A stretch of DNA of 64,000 bases from Codonopsis lanceolata (Eukaryota > Streptophyta > Magnoliopsida > Asterales > Campanulaceae), in assembly GCA_013146195.2 (NCBI GenBank), contig CM028378.1:39268108-39332107 (forward strand), given 5' to 3'. The translations under genes and the position numbers were made by a program. How positions within the stretch are numbered: position 1 is the stretch's first letter; each line of letters begins with the position of its first letter. The notes below the pieces were generated by a model. That model was not told the DNA's origin. It did no database searches and was given only the letters and a program-made list of their open reading frames with translations. Below are positions 23,001 to 35,358 of this stretch, one piece after another.

Positions 23001-25600
23001 CATTAAGGGTATCATAGTCTTTTAGCCTAAAAAGTGTATTTTTTCTAGTTACAAAAGCATGGTAAAGAGCGGTTAAAAACTTTTAAAAAGGGATTGACCC
23101 GAATTTTACCAAAAAAACAATTGACTTGATTATTAATATTAGTTTGATGTGTAATTATTTTTTTTAAAAACCTATGTGTGTATGGTTCACGTGACGATAT
23201 CAATGTGATAGGAGACGCGAAAGAACGAAGACGGAGATGTTTTGTTATATATTAATTTAAATTAAATATTTCGATCTGTTTGATAGAGTCAAAATTATGT
23301 GTTGTCTCTAGCACATTCCTTGATATGAATCATTGAATTATTATTTTTACTAATTTTTTTATAGACATAAGTAATATTTATATCTTTACAATTTATTATC
23401 TCATCGGGTTGCGAGTTAAGGCGGGTTGGGACGGGTTGGGTTGGGTTAGAGGACTCGTTTAACCCACAACTGGAGCTGTCGAGCGGATCAGGTCGGCTCA
23501 CAAAATGTCCATCGGGCCTAGCTTAACGTCGGGTCGTGCCGAGCCAAAGAAATGTCAGGTCTCATAAAACTCAAGCTCAACCCATATCAATCTCGGGCAT
23601 CTGGGTTTGACCGAAGCAATGTTTGTTGATTCAATCTATCTCACACACATAACATTAACAAGAAATATTAGTGTTTGGAGATCTACCTGCCCGCTAAATA
23701 ATGGTTTGTGGGTTAGCCCGCCTCGCCAACCCACAGTAAAGCTCACCTGACCAAATATAGAAGTCGGTAGAGCTGGCAAAAAAGGCCCAGCCGAATGGAT
23801 CGGTAGCCCGTCCAACATTTTGATAGGTCAGGCTTCACATATTGACGATCCACAAAACAGCAGGCCAGCCCATTGCCAGCTCTAGTAGTCGGGTTGAACC
23901 GATATTTCACATGGCCCATGAAACCTAATTCCCAACTCGGCATAATATTGGGTGGGCTAATTATGAGTAACTATTTCATCATACTTACCCAAATTAAGTA
24001 CTATTAAATTCTCAAGTTTCAAACAAAGAAAAAAATAGTTCTTCCATCAACATTCTCTCATGGAATTAAGATACTAATTATTTATGTAAAAATAAATTGT
24101 TCTTGGTCAAACTTCAATTTAAGCTACATTTTTCATCGGCCTAAATTTTAATTTTCAATAAGTAAAACACTATCAAATTATACATAAAAAAATATATATC
24201 AAATAATCAGTAGAAAAAATAGACCTTCTAACCTTTTGAGAAGCAAAATCATCAATGAAATATTTAAAATAAAGTTTTTTCAACATCTCCTAATTGTTTA
24301 AAAAAATGTGAAATCGACAATATCTTCTTCTTTTTTTTTTTTAATTTCTATTGTGATTAGCAGGGGCAGATCCATGATTTTGGAACCATATGGGCTTGGT
24401 ATTTAAAAAATATCGTAAACAATTAGAACCATGAAAATTAACTTTATTTATAGACAAAAGAAATTACATACAGTTGGTAACTTAATGAGTCATACATATT
24501 ACATGTATGATTATAAAAAAGCTTAAGCTAACTAAATCTAACTCCCTGAGTCCTTAAACGGTTAAACCTAACTTAACACGCCCTATACTATTTTTTTAAC
24601 ATAATAAAAATGATCATTTTTTAGAGAACCAATATTCAAATTATTTTAGAAGAAAATAAACTAAATCAAAATAAAACACAAATATATACAATTTGCGTTA
24701 AACACAAAAAAACTACATTTTTAAATATTTTAAAGATAACGACTGAAAGAGTTACATTAAAGGTCTACATTTTTGGGGCTAAAATTTGTATAAAGTATAA
24801 GATATAAAATAAGTTACTATAAATTTAGCATGCAAATATATGACATTTTTATCATATAATCAAACTATAAAAACCTATAAATTTAAAGAGTTAAGTGTTA
24901 GAATTTAGAAAATAAACAAATTACTGAGTGAATGCCAGATGTTTATTGTTTCTTTTGGTAGAAGATGCCACCAAGTGAACGAGGGAGTGTAGGATGGGAA
25001 AGAGCGAGTGGGTGGGTTTTTTTATTTGTTGATAAGTATAAAAATAAGAATGAAATGTAAAGTTAATGAGGTGGCATTGGGACCCAACTAAGAATATGTT
25101 AAGAAGAGTATACAATAAGAAGATATATATTCTTAAGTGGATAAGATGAGAAAAATGCATAGGTGATAGTGGGACCCAGTTAAGAAGTTGTGGGAGGAAT
25201 TTTCACAATGGGGATGCTCTAACTGATGAGAAATATTGTGGATCGGTATACTTTTTTTAGTTCACCATTCACTTTTTTTTTTCAAACGTTACAGTCCATA
25301 TTTGAAATATTCCTCCTAAAATATTCAGATCGTCTTCTTCCACAACTCCGATCAACACTTAAAATACGAAAAACACGATTATGTGCAACGAAACGGGGAT
25401 CGACTTGTGATGGGTAATAGTTTTTTTGATTTATTAAGTATGAAACTGTAATAGATCTGTGTTGAGTTAAATGATTTATCAGTAGGAATGAAAGCGGGGG
25501 AGGAGAAGAAAGAAGAAGGCTAAAGACGGGGGAGATGGAATAAGAAGACGAAAAACATGGTTTAGTTAATTATAATTTTTGTAGCGTGGCGTAAAATTGG
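23001..25600. other. AT-rich spacer; one small hAT-like MITE
   Basis: Nothing coding is recognised. 23400-23700 contains GGGTTGGG-type words and a run resembling other repeats in the window. A possible hAT terminus (CAGGGGCAGATCC) is at about 24362 without a matching partner. 24380-24900 is AT-rich. Confidence 0.4.
23768..23884. mobile_element. 117-bp hAT-like MITE
   Basis: Inverted ends TAGAGCTGGCAA (23768-23779) and TTGCCAGCTCTA (23873-23884) are perfect over 12 bases. Flanks are GAAGTCGG (23760-23767) and GTAGTCGG (23885-23892), an 8-bp target duplication with one mismatch, as hAT elements leave. No coding capacity. Confidence 0.7.
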
Positions 25601-25740
25601 ATGAGAGATTGAAATTGATGCATCACGGTGCTAAAAATGATGCAATAAAATTGATGCATCGTGATGCAATAAAATTGATGCATCGTTGTGCAAAAAATGA
25701 TGCAGCGCGGTGCATTAGAGTGAATGATATGTAGCGCGTT
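25601..25740. repeat. Short GATGCATCG-type tandem repeats
   Basis: Repeats of AAATTGATGCATCG(T/C)GG/ATGC recur five or so times between 25612 and 25725. A similar design with CACCGCGGTTC words recurs at 45530-45860, suggesting a shared repeat family: both are preceded by a purine-rich GAGGAGAAGAAAGAAG-like stretch and followed by a phrase like GGTATCGTAGT. Confidence 0.55.
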
Positions 25741-26154
25741 TCAGGCTCATTAATGATATCGTAGTCTTTCGTCCCAAAAAATAATTTTTTTTATGTTGAG
25801 TAAAAAAACGCGGTACTGGAACGATTGAAAATTTTAGAGTGCGACCGACCCAGATTTACCCCTAATTGATGGAGGCAGGGAGTGAGAGGGCGATGAGTGG
25901 AGTGAGTGAGGGGGTTGGTGTGTGAGTTTGGACAAGGGTTGAGCGTTAGTTTAATTTACATTAAAAATAAAATTGGGACAAATTTTGACATGGGCTTGAG
26001 TCCCACTTACAAGGGTGATAACCGGTCCGGTCTCATAGAATGAAATTATAACTAGGAAAATCTATCATATTTGTTTTCAACCGCTAAAGTATACTTTTGG
26101 TGATAAAATGATGAAGATACCCTTAATGAACAACAGACGCGCGCATAAAAGCCC

Positions 26155-27200
26155 ACTGTCAAATACCGAGGCATGATTTGAAGGAACGATATCTAATGAA
26201 GTAACAATCATGCAGGATTTGAAGAAACGACGCCTAATTAAGTAACAACGAGGTAGAATTGGAAAAATAAATTGAAGTCTGCCACCATATTAAATAAACG
26301 ACGCCTAATTAAGTAACACCGAGACAGAATTGTAATATGTGATACCGAATTGAATAACACCGGCACATAATTTATAAATTAAGAAACACGTGTATTTTTT
26401 GAATGTTAACAACGACGCACCTATAAAACCAACAACGCTCAATTAATAAATAACGAAACTTGAAAAATAAGGTGAATTATGTAAACAATGTGCATCTTGT
26501 CTTTATTAAATTAGAAGAAACAACACATAATTAAATAACACCGAGACTGGATTTGAAAGAATGATACTTAATTAAGTAACATCGAAGCATGATCGGAAGA
26601 AATGACGTCTAATTAAGTAACAACGAGACACGATTTGAAAAAACAATACTTAATTAAGTAACACCGAGACAGGATTGGAAGAAACGATGACTAATTAAAT
26701 AAAACCAATGTATAATGGGAAGAAAAGATGCCTAATAAATAATATCGAGACAGGATTGAAAGAAGCAACGCCTAATTAAGTATCAACGAGACAGGATTCG
26801 AAGGAACAATACCTAATTAAGTAAGACCGATGCATGATTGGAAGAAACAATGATTAATTAAATAAAACCGAGACATGATTAGAAGAAACGATGCCTAATT
26901 AAGTGACACCGAGGCAGGATTGGAAGAAATGATGACTAATTAAAAAACACCGAGGCAGGATTGGAAGAAACGATGCCTAATTTTTGAAAGTTAACACCAT
27001 CGCACAATTTTTAAACTAATAAACGCGTGCATTTTTAAACCGAGGCAGAAAAGAAAATTTTGATGTCTAATTAAATAACACTTGTGCTTAATTTTTAAAT
27101 AATGGCATGTCGGTGACCATAATTTATGACCGATTCCTAATTTTATAAATGATGCTTAATTATTATAAAACACCAACACTGAATTGAAAGATACAATACC
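26155..27200. repeat. Degenerate 41-bp minisatellite
   Basis: Units of about 41 bases built on CGAGGCAGGATTGGAAGAAA followed by CGATGCCTAATTAAGTAACAC recur at least 15 times with substitutions and small indels. The best-kept units are at 26640-26990; copies decay toward both ends. Confidence 0.75.
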
Positions 27201-28298
27201 TAATTAAAAACACCGGACAGAATTGGACATATATTTAAAAATGAGAAATTAACAAATCTAACGTTCAAATGATTGTATACTGCGGTGGATTTATAAACAC
27301 AAATCTAACGTAATTTTATGAAAAAACCCTAACAGCATGTATTTGTCAAGCCAACATGTAGAATTGATCAAAACATCGTCTATTCGTAATTGAGCTTATA
27401 TTGTACATCGAGGTTGGAGGAAGGAAAAAAACTAGGTTGCAAAGATTCCTTCTGTTTCTAAAATCGTAATTCATTTTTCGATTGAAGTTGAATGAAGGAG
27501 GAAGGAAGAAACTGAGTTGCAAGGATGCTTTTTTTTTTAATTGGAGGCAAATGGATTAGGAAAGTTTGGCAAATAGATTATTGGAAAATAAATTACGATT
27601 GTTGTTGTTGTTGATACTCTTTTTTAAAAATGATGCTAAACAGAGCAATCAATGACTAATCAGAAAGCTTCTTGAGCTTCTTATTTCACTGAAGACGATG
27701 ATGGATGTTTTAGGAAAAATATTATTAAAATTAATTTTAGCAATTGAATTAAAAAAATAGGGGAGTAGAGCGGTTATAATTTTGCAAAAGTGGACCGACC
27801 CGCAATTATTCCCACATATACAAGCCCTCTACATCAGGCTAAAATACATAGTTATTCATTTTATTATTGGTCTCTAATAGGTGTTATCCATAAACACCCA
27901 ATTATATCATTTAATTTTAAATGGTTAAATCCATTTATTTTTTTTGTAATTCGTATATTGGTAACCCAATTAATTGAATACGATATTGCCACCCCTAAAT
28001 GCAAGCTAATTATTGTCGAAAACTTTGTCTTATGGTTTATAATTATTAATATATTATTATAAATTACAGATTTGATCTGACGGTATAGAGATCTAATTAT
28101 ATTTGATACGATGACATTAACACTAACACTTGTAGGAATACAACAAACATACCTCTTATGCAAAAATGATTAAAGCATCGTCAATGCAACCGTGATTTTG
28201 ATAATGCGGGTAATTAACACCCTTAATCATAAGTGACAATTTATCTCTCTTCATTTACATTCAATTAAAATTGATTTCTTCAATGCAAATGTGAATTT
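27201..28298. other. Spacer, no gene recognised
   Basis: Short AT-rich open frames (27790-28062 and its complement) carry no recognisable domain. Ends of the preceding repeat (GTGGACCGACCCGCAATT near 27790) recall the start of the repeat family at 23085 and 25840. Confidence 0.35.
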
Positions 28299-28539
28299 TT
28301 TTTTTTTTAAAACCAGGTTGAATCCTGGGGTAGTAGTTCTGGTCCCTCATTGCTACTACCAGGAAAATCGCGGGATGTGCCCAAAATGATATATGGTTTG
28401 AGAACATTGCAACTAATAACACATACAAGGTTCAACCTCAGAAGAAAGCAAAGTGCTTCCACCAAGTATCGAACCCACGCTGCATGCCTCCAGAATCTTA
28501 TGTCCCCCTCCTTTTACCACTCAGCTATGCCCCGGGGGA
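28299..28539 (-). mobile_element. tRNA-derived SINE with 18-bp target duplication
   Basis: On the minus strand: A box GCATAGCTGAGTGGTAAAA (about 28512-28530), B box GTGGGTTCGATACT (about 28466-28479), and an A-rich 3' end (T run at 28299-28308 on plus). The direct repeat CAATGCAAATGTGAATTT is present without mismatch at 28281-28298 and 28540-28557. About 241 bp. A second, diverged member lies at 46979-47200. Open frames across it are chance. Confidence 0.85.
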
Positions 28540-28557
28540 CAATGCAAATGTGAATTT

Positions 28558-29488
28558 GATCTTATGTGGAATGCTTCCCACCACCAAAATTAAATTTGAC
28601 AAAAAAAAAAAGGAACAACCAATAGACAGAGGTTTTAAAAAGAAAAAAAATAATGACTATAATGTATCCACACCCTCAAGTAGAATGTAAAAAATTGATA
28701 TTTTTATCCACAATGTGAGAAAAATTGGTTGACACGTCATATCCACACAACATCTCCACATCGATGTTTTTTTCTTTCAAAAAAAGTATTCCAAAATGGA
28801 TAATTATGTGTTTTAACCGGTTATCCATTGAATTTATCCACTAATGTCACCACTACCATTGTGTTTATCCACTAATGCCACCAACACCGCCGCCACCTCT
28901 CACCTCTGAAAACCCTCACCTATCACCACCACCGATAGCCGCCGACAACCTCCTGCTGCCAACAGCTGGCCACCGCCTCCGACCACCAACCAACATTGCT
29001 GCTTCCACCGTCACTATATGTTATTTACTTAAAATAATAATAAATAGATATGAAACATGCTACTAGCAAGAGTTAAAGTTGGATTTACACCAACACTTGT
29101 TGCCATTAGGCTATACTACTTTTTAAAATTTAATTTGAAAGTTTAATATAAATATAAACAAGTAATTATAAAGATTGTTGATTATGATGAAAGTATTTAT
29201 TACTTTGTTTTGGATTAAGAATATTTGGTTCTTATTTATAATTATAATGAATATAAGTTTTTTAATTTTGTTTAAAGAATTGCATTGAAATTGCATCAAC
29301 TTATTGAAACGTACACTCGTGATTTGCTGCTCCATTTCATTTTAATATTTTGGTATTTTGTTTTAATAAAGTATTTGACTTTTTTTTATATTTTATATTA
29401 CTTTTACAAAATTATTTATTAGTGTCAAATTAATAAGTATATATATTTTCTATCTCACAGCTACGAAAACTATTATAGAACTTTGACT

Positions 29489-29566
<78 letters not shown>

Positions 29567-30212
29567 TACTAGTGCAAATATCACTTTTTGTTTGAGGAGT
29601 TAAGAAAAAGAAAAAAAAATTATAGTCAAAATTATGAAATTATTTCGGTCGTTGTTAAAAGGGAAACCCATGAATATTTATTAACAGTGAAAAGTTGGTC
29701 AAATATTATGAACATTTAAAAAAAAAAAACAAGAGAAAGTATATATTTTCAATTGGGACGGATGAAAATCGTATGTCTCAAACTCTCAAAGTAGATGAGT
29801 GTTGCGCTTAACAATTTCTTGGCTCAAAATTTAGTAATTCGAAGAGCTGCACATTTTGCAATGAACGGAGTATATATGAATGTATGATTATTGATTAGTG
29901 AAAGAATAAAATATAGCCCTCATTTGAGCTGGCAATTAATTGGATACACTTTTGGTAATTAGTGTGTACTGCGTGTATTTTTGTATGTGTGTTAAGTGTT
30001 TGTGTGTGTCATATTTACGGCAGATAGCTAAGCTAGGTGCAAAGTGCTATGTGTGAATGTAGTTTGTGGGTGTTTCTGTGTCATCAATATGATTAAAAAT
30101 ATGTTTGTGTGGTTTGTGTGAAGTGTTTGTTATAAAACAAAATAAAATAAAACAAGAAAAAGAAATGGTGTAAAACAGTGCATTTGGTGTGTGTATTATG
30201 ATTAGTAAATAG
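28558..30212. other. Spacer with AT microsatellite
   Basis: No gene recognised. A Pro-rich frame at 28875-29066 reflects a C-rich patch (CCACCGCC) only. A pure AT tract occupies about 29491-29563. Confidence 0.4.
29491..29563. repeat. (AT)n microsatellite
   Basis: About 36 uninterrupted AT units. Confidence 0.95.
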
Positions 30213-30214
30213 TA

Positions 30215-30473
30215 CTCCCTCCGTCCCTAAAATATCGTCCTCCTTTCCTTTTTCGTCCGTCCTAAAATAATTGTTCACTTTGAAATTTACCTTTTTAGAA
30301 CATCATTTTTACCACTTTACTCTTACTTTTTCACCATATTTTAATTATGAGTCATATATACATGGGCTTTAAAGGAAACTACACATTAAACCAATATTAA
30401 TAATCCAGTCAAATATGTTTTCTTAAACGGTGCGCCGGATCAACCAGGACAATAAATTAGGGACGGAGGGAGT
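30215..30473. mobile_element. Stowaway-like MITE
   Basis: Left end TA-CTCCCTCCGTCCCTAAAAT and right end ATTAGGGACGGAGGGAG-TTA form inverted repeats of about 14 bases of the Tc1/mariner Stowaway type. Length about 260 bp. A related, reversed and more decayed copy lies at 44732-44996. Confidence 0.8.
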
Positions 30474-32541
30474 TATATACTAGGTTATTACATGTGCGAT
30501 GCACAGTTGACTTAATGTTGTTTCTAAAGCTTAATTTTGTAGATAGAATTTGCAAGTTATTTGAATAAACCAATGCCACATAATTAATAAATTTTAAAAA
30601 AAAACATGAGATCACACCGAACAATCAAACCGAAAATCCATGCGAATTTTGTAGATAGAATTTGCAAGCTATTTCGTAGTGGTTGTTTGTAGTGTTGATG
30701 GAACACGTTTAATCAAATTTGATAAAATCTATTTTAGATTGATCAAGTATAGGTAAAGTAATAAAAATTAAAAAAATTATCATGAGAATTGAGGAGTCCT
30801 AATCAAATTAAACTTGTCTAAATCAAATGTGATAAAATCTATCCAGTACAAACCGATTTTGTAAGAAAAAAATGGTAAATAAAAAAAATTACCATGAGAA
30901 TTGAGAAGTTTTAATTATTTGAAACATGTCTAAATCAAATGTGATAAAATCTACCAAAAAAACTTTTACTATGAAAATTTGGAGTACTAATAAATTGAAA
31001 CACGTTAAAATCAAATGTGATAAAATCTATCTGGTATTAATCGATTTTGACAACAAAAATTGATAAAAAAGAAAAAGAAAAGAAAATGTTTTACCATGTA
31101 TAAAGGAGGCACCGGTTTTAAAATCTATTAAACTTTAATTTTTGGCAGAAAAAAATTTTTATATAGATATATTTAGTACCATACGCATTGTTTTAAAGGA
31201 GGCACCGGTTTTAAAATCTATCTGACTTTAATAGTTTAAATCAATTTAAACATGTCTAAATCAAATATGATAAAATATATCCAAAAATTTAAAAACTTTT
31301 ACCATGAAAATTTAAAGTATTAATCAAGTGAAACACGTTAAAATAAAATGAGATAAAATTTATCTGATATTAACAGATTTTAACAACAAAAAATGGTTTT
31401 AAAAAAAACTTTTACCAAGTATAAAGGAGGCACCTGTTTTAAAATCTATCAGATTTTAATTTTTAGCAGAAAAAAAAAATTTATATAGATATATTTAGTA
31501 CCATATACATGATTTTAATAGTTTTTGTTTTATTGCAAAAATTATTTACAATAAGATGATTTTCTAAACTTGTAATAAATAAATAGCTTTTTTATTAAAA
31601 TAATTTAAAAAAAAACAAAAAATAAGGTAAATATTCAAAATTGATCATGTAGTCATGTAATTGAAAGATTAATAAGAATTGATAAAATCTATCCACACAA
31701 AAAATTACCATAAAAATTTGGAGTTCTAATCAAGTGAAACTTGTTTAAATCAAATGTTATAAAATATATCCGGTATTAACCGATTTTGGAAGCAAAAAAT
31801 GGTAAAAAAACAAAAAACAAAAAAAACTTTCAGCATGTATAAAGGTGGTATCGGTTTTAAAATCTATCCAGTTTTAATTTTTTGTAGGAAAAAAATTATA
31901 AACTTGTATAGAAGGTGACACGTGGAAGCACATAATTCTTTTAAAACTTTAAACGTACAACAGAAACTCGTCGTGTGGTAGCAACGAATTTTGTTTTAAT
32001 AATAGTTAATACATAATTAATCGATTAGTAACTCATAATTATATATTATATATTAGTAGAAAAACAAATAGCATAGAATTATCCCGTGGATAATTTGTAT
32101 AAATTAAAAATTATAAAAATAAAAAGAGATGGAAATAGAAGTGTTTTAATAAAATTAAACTTGTATAAATTTTATAGGATAAAATCTAGTTTAATTAAGT
32201 AATATTTGAAAAAAAAAAACAAAATCCTAAATGTCTCTCATAAATTTGCTCGTAAAACTATATCTTATATTTGTTTTATCTTATCAAATTAGTTTTAGGA
32301 ATTTTATCATATATAATTAGATTTAGAATTTTTATCTTAAACTAATCGATTTTGAAAAAAAGGAAAAAAAAACTTTTACCATTTCGAAGGTGACAGGTGG
32401 CAGTACAAAATCTCTTTAAAACTTTTAGCTTTTCACAGAAAGTCGTCACATGACAGCAACGACTTTTGTTTTAGTAATAGTTATAGATAAATAGATGTTT
32501 TAATTATAGTTAATAGATTATCTTAAACTAAATTAGAAGAG

Positions 32542-32544
<3 letters not shown>

Positions 32545-32588
<44 letters not shown>
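32545..32588. repeat. (GA)n microsatellite
   Basis: About 22 GA units within the Helitron-like cluster. Confidence 0.9.
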
Positions 32589-32591
<3 letters not shown>

Positions 32592-33831
32592 GTATATAAA
32601 AAAAGAAGAGAGAAAAAAAGGTTAACTACTTGATAATGTCATAAAATCTACTATATAACTATAAATGAGATAAAATTTATCATAAACTAGCTGTAAACTT
32701 TTATCAATAACTTCTTATTTGTACCGTAAATTAATCAATTTTGGTTTAAAAAAAGATTTTTTTTTTACAATTTATAGAGAGTGACATGTGGAATCATAAA
32801 ATTCCTTAAAAAATTAAGCATTTAACAGAAAGCCGTCACGTGGTAGTAGCGGCTTCTGTTTTAGTTTTAGTTAATAGATGTAGAAGCATAATAATGATTT
32901 TAAAAAAAAATGATGTTAGTTATTGGGTATTATTTGGATAATACCAATTTATCAATGAATATTATTATTTCACAGTAATATATGTAGAAGCGTAATAATG
33001 ATTTTTTTAAAAATGAGTGTTATTAGATAATATCCTTCATTAACTAAACTGAGTAGATAACGATTTTATCCAACACCAAAGGTGATTTTATCCAAAACCA
33101 AACTGAGTAGATAGAAGTTTTTAAAATTTTATTATTTTATCAAAAATCGATCAATTTAAAATAGATTTTATCATATTTGATTAAACGTGTTCTACCAACA
33201 CCACAAACAACCACTACGAAATAGTTTGTAAATTCTAGCTACAAAATTCGCATGAATTTTCGATTTGATGATTCAGTGTGATCTCGTGTTTTTTTATTTA
33301 TTAATTATGTGGACATCTTGCTGTTGTTGGTTTATTTAAATAGCTTACAAATTATATCTACAAAATTAAGTTTCATAAATAACATTAAGTCAACCGTGCA
33401 TCGCACAGGTAATAACCTAGCAACTATTACTAAAATAGAAGCCACTACTGCCACGGCTGTCTGTGAAAAGCTAAAAATTTTAAAGGAGTTCAGTGCTGCC
33501 ACGTGTCACCTTCGAAATGGTAAGTTTTTTTGGTTTTTCAAAATTGATTAATTTAAGATAAAAATCCTAAATCTAATTATATAAGATAAAAATCCTAAAA
33601 CTAATTTGATAAGATAGATTTATGATATAGTTTTACGAGTAAATTTATGATAAAGATTTAGGATTTTTTTTTATTTTTTTTTTAAATATCACTTAATTAA
33701 ACTAGATTTTATCATATACAATTTATACAAGTTTAATTTGACTAAAACTTTTCAATTTCTATCTCTTTTCATTTTCCTACTATTTAATTTATACAAATTA
33801 TTCACGGGACATTTTTATGTTATTTTTTCTT

Positions 33832-35358
33832 GGCAAAACACACAAACGGGCCACCCAACTTTGGACCATATTGCAATTCGGCCACCGAAACTTTGGTTCA
33901 TCTATTTTGGTCACCCTACTTTCGTTATGATGCAAGCCGCCCCATTTTTTGGATGGCCGTTAGATTTGGCCGTTAAGTCATGTCAAATGTCTATTTTACC
34001 CCTGTAAATATTAATGGAGGAACAATTATTTTTAAAAAGGGGTCAAGCGTAAATGATTGAACCTTGGGGATGTTCAGATCTGTTCATATTCATCTCTCTC
34101 TTTCTCACACACAGATCACGTCCTCTCAAATCCACCCCCCTTCTTCTCGGCGAAACTTCACGTCACGCCCCATGGCGGACCTCTCTCACCATGTCGTCAA
34201 ATCCCAACAATCCACATCCATGGCGGGGACCTCTCTTTTTACCGTGATGATAATTCGACCCCCTTCTCTTTTTACCGTCTTGATCTTCAAGGAACAAAGG
34301 CGAAACCCGTCTGACCGTCCTCCCAAACCCAGCACTCTCACCGATTTTGTCTCTCTCTCTCTCTCTTTTCATCTTCATCGCCGACATCGACATCTAGGGT
34401 TCGTCTCTCCTCATCTCTCATCTATCTTTCATCGATTTCATCCCCATCGCCCATGAACTCAATTCGATCGATGCGACCATCCGTCCTCTCTCCCCTCCTC
34501 ATTCATCGCCGACGGTGCGACATTGACAGGTCCCTCACCGATTTAGTCTCTTTCATCTCCTCCTTCATCACTTATTTAATCGTCGGCATCGACATCTAGG
34601 GTTCTCTCTCTCTCTCTCTTCTCTCTCTATCTCTCACTCATTTGATTTCATCCATCGCCCGCCCATGAACTCGGTTCGATTCCCCACTTTCTCCTTCCCG
34701 CCTCTCTCCCTTCATTTCTCTCTCCTTTTTGTTGGTGTTTAAAACCCTAGATCGATTAATTGAATCGATCAATCGAGTTGGTCGGTCCTTCAATCGATCA
34801 GTGAGATTAGTGTGGTGGTGCTACTGCGACGGAGGTTGGTGATCGAGAGAGTTGGCCGGAGGCGGTGAGGTAAGGAAGGTGTGAGATTAGTGTGGTGGTG
34901 GAATTTGGGGGTTAGGGTTTTGTTGGAAGGGAGGAGAGAGGGCGAGAGAGATGAAGATGAAGCTACAGTGTTTGTGCGAGAGATGTGTGTGTGAGATCGT
35001 GTTTGTGAGATCTGTTTGAGAGATGTGTGTGTGTGTGTGTGAGATCTCGTGAACTGCTAATGCCAGATCCAAAACCAGATCGTGTTTGTGTGTAAGAGAT
35101 GAAGATGAACAGATCCAAAACACACAAATTATATTATTTACATTTTCACCCCTTTTAAATATAATTGTTCTTTTATTGATATTTACAGGGGTAAAATAGA
35201 CATTTAACATGATTTAACGGCGAAATCTAACGGACATCCAAAAAATGGGGCGGCTTGCATCAGAACTAAAGTAGGGTGGCCAAAATAGATGAACCAAAGT
35301 TTCGGTGGCCGAATTGCAATATGGTCCAAAGTTGGGTGGCCCATTTGTGTGTTTTGCC
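33832..35358. mobile_element. MULE-like element with about 190-bp inverted termini
   Basis: Ends GGCAAAACACACAAACGGGC and its inverted counterpart (GCCCATTTGTGTGTTTTGCC). The inverted repeats run inward about 190 bases through GGACCATATTGCAATTCGGC and TTTTACCCCTGTAAATA. A perfect 9-bp direct repeat TTTTTTCTT flanks it (33823-33831 and 35359-35367). The interior (34050-35150) is CT-rich and far richer in GC than its surroundings, and contains a direct duplication: the word ATCGACATCTAGGGTTC occurs at about 34385 and 34588, followed each time by CATGAACTC. This looks like captured gene leader sequence, but no protein is identified. It sits inside the Helitron-like cluster. Confidence 0.75.

Noticed and set aside
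23400..23450. Interstitial telomere-like repeat (GGGTTGGG words)
   Set aside because: The plant telomere unit TTTAGGG is not repeated; the words are short and irregular.
24360..24380. hAT terminus CAGGGGCAGATCC
   Set aside because: No matching inverted end or 8-bp flank was found, so a single motif is not enough.
26155..27200. CRISPR-like array
   Set aside because: The repeats are degenerate, directly abutting units with no unique spacers, and the sequence is plant nuclear DNA.
28350..28690. Overlapping small coding frames
   Set aside because: They lie across a SINE and poly-A sequence and have no recognisable domain.
28875..29066. Pro-rich small protein
   Set aside because: Low-complexity C-rich patch with no flanking gene structure; too short and unconserved to support.
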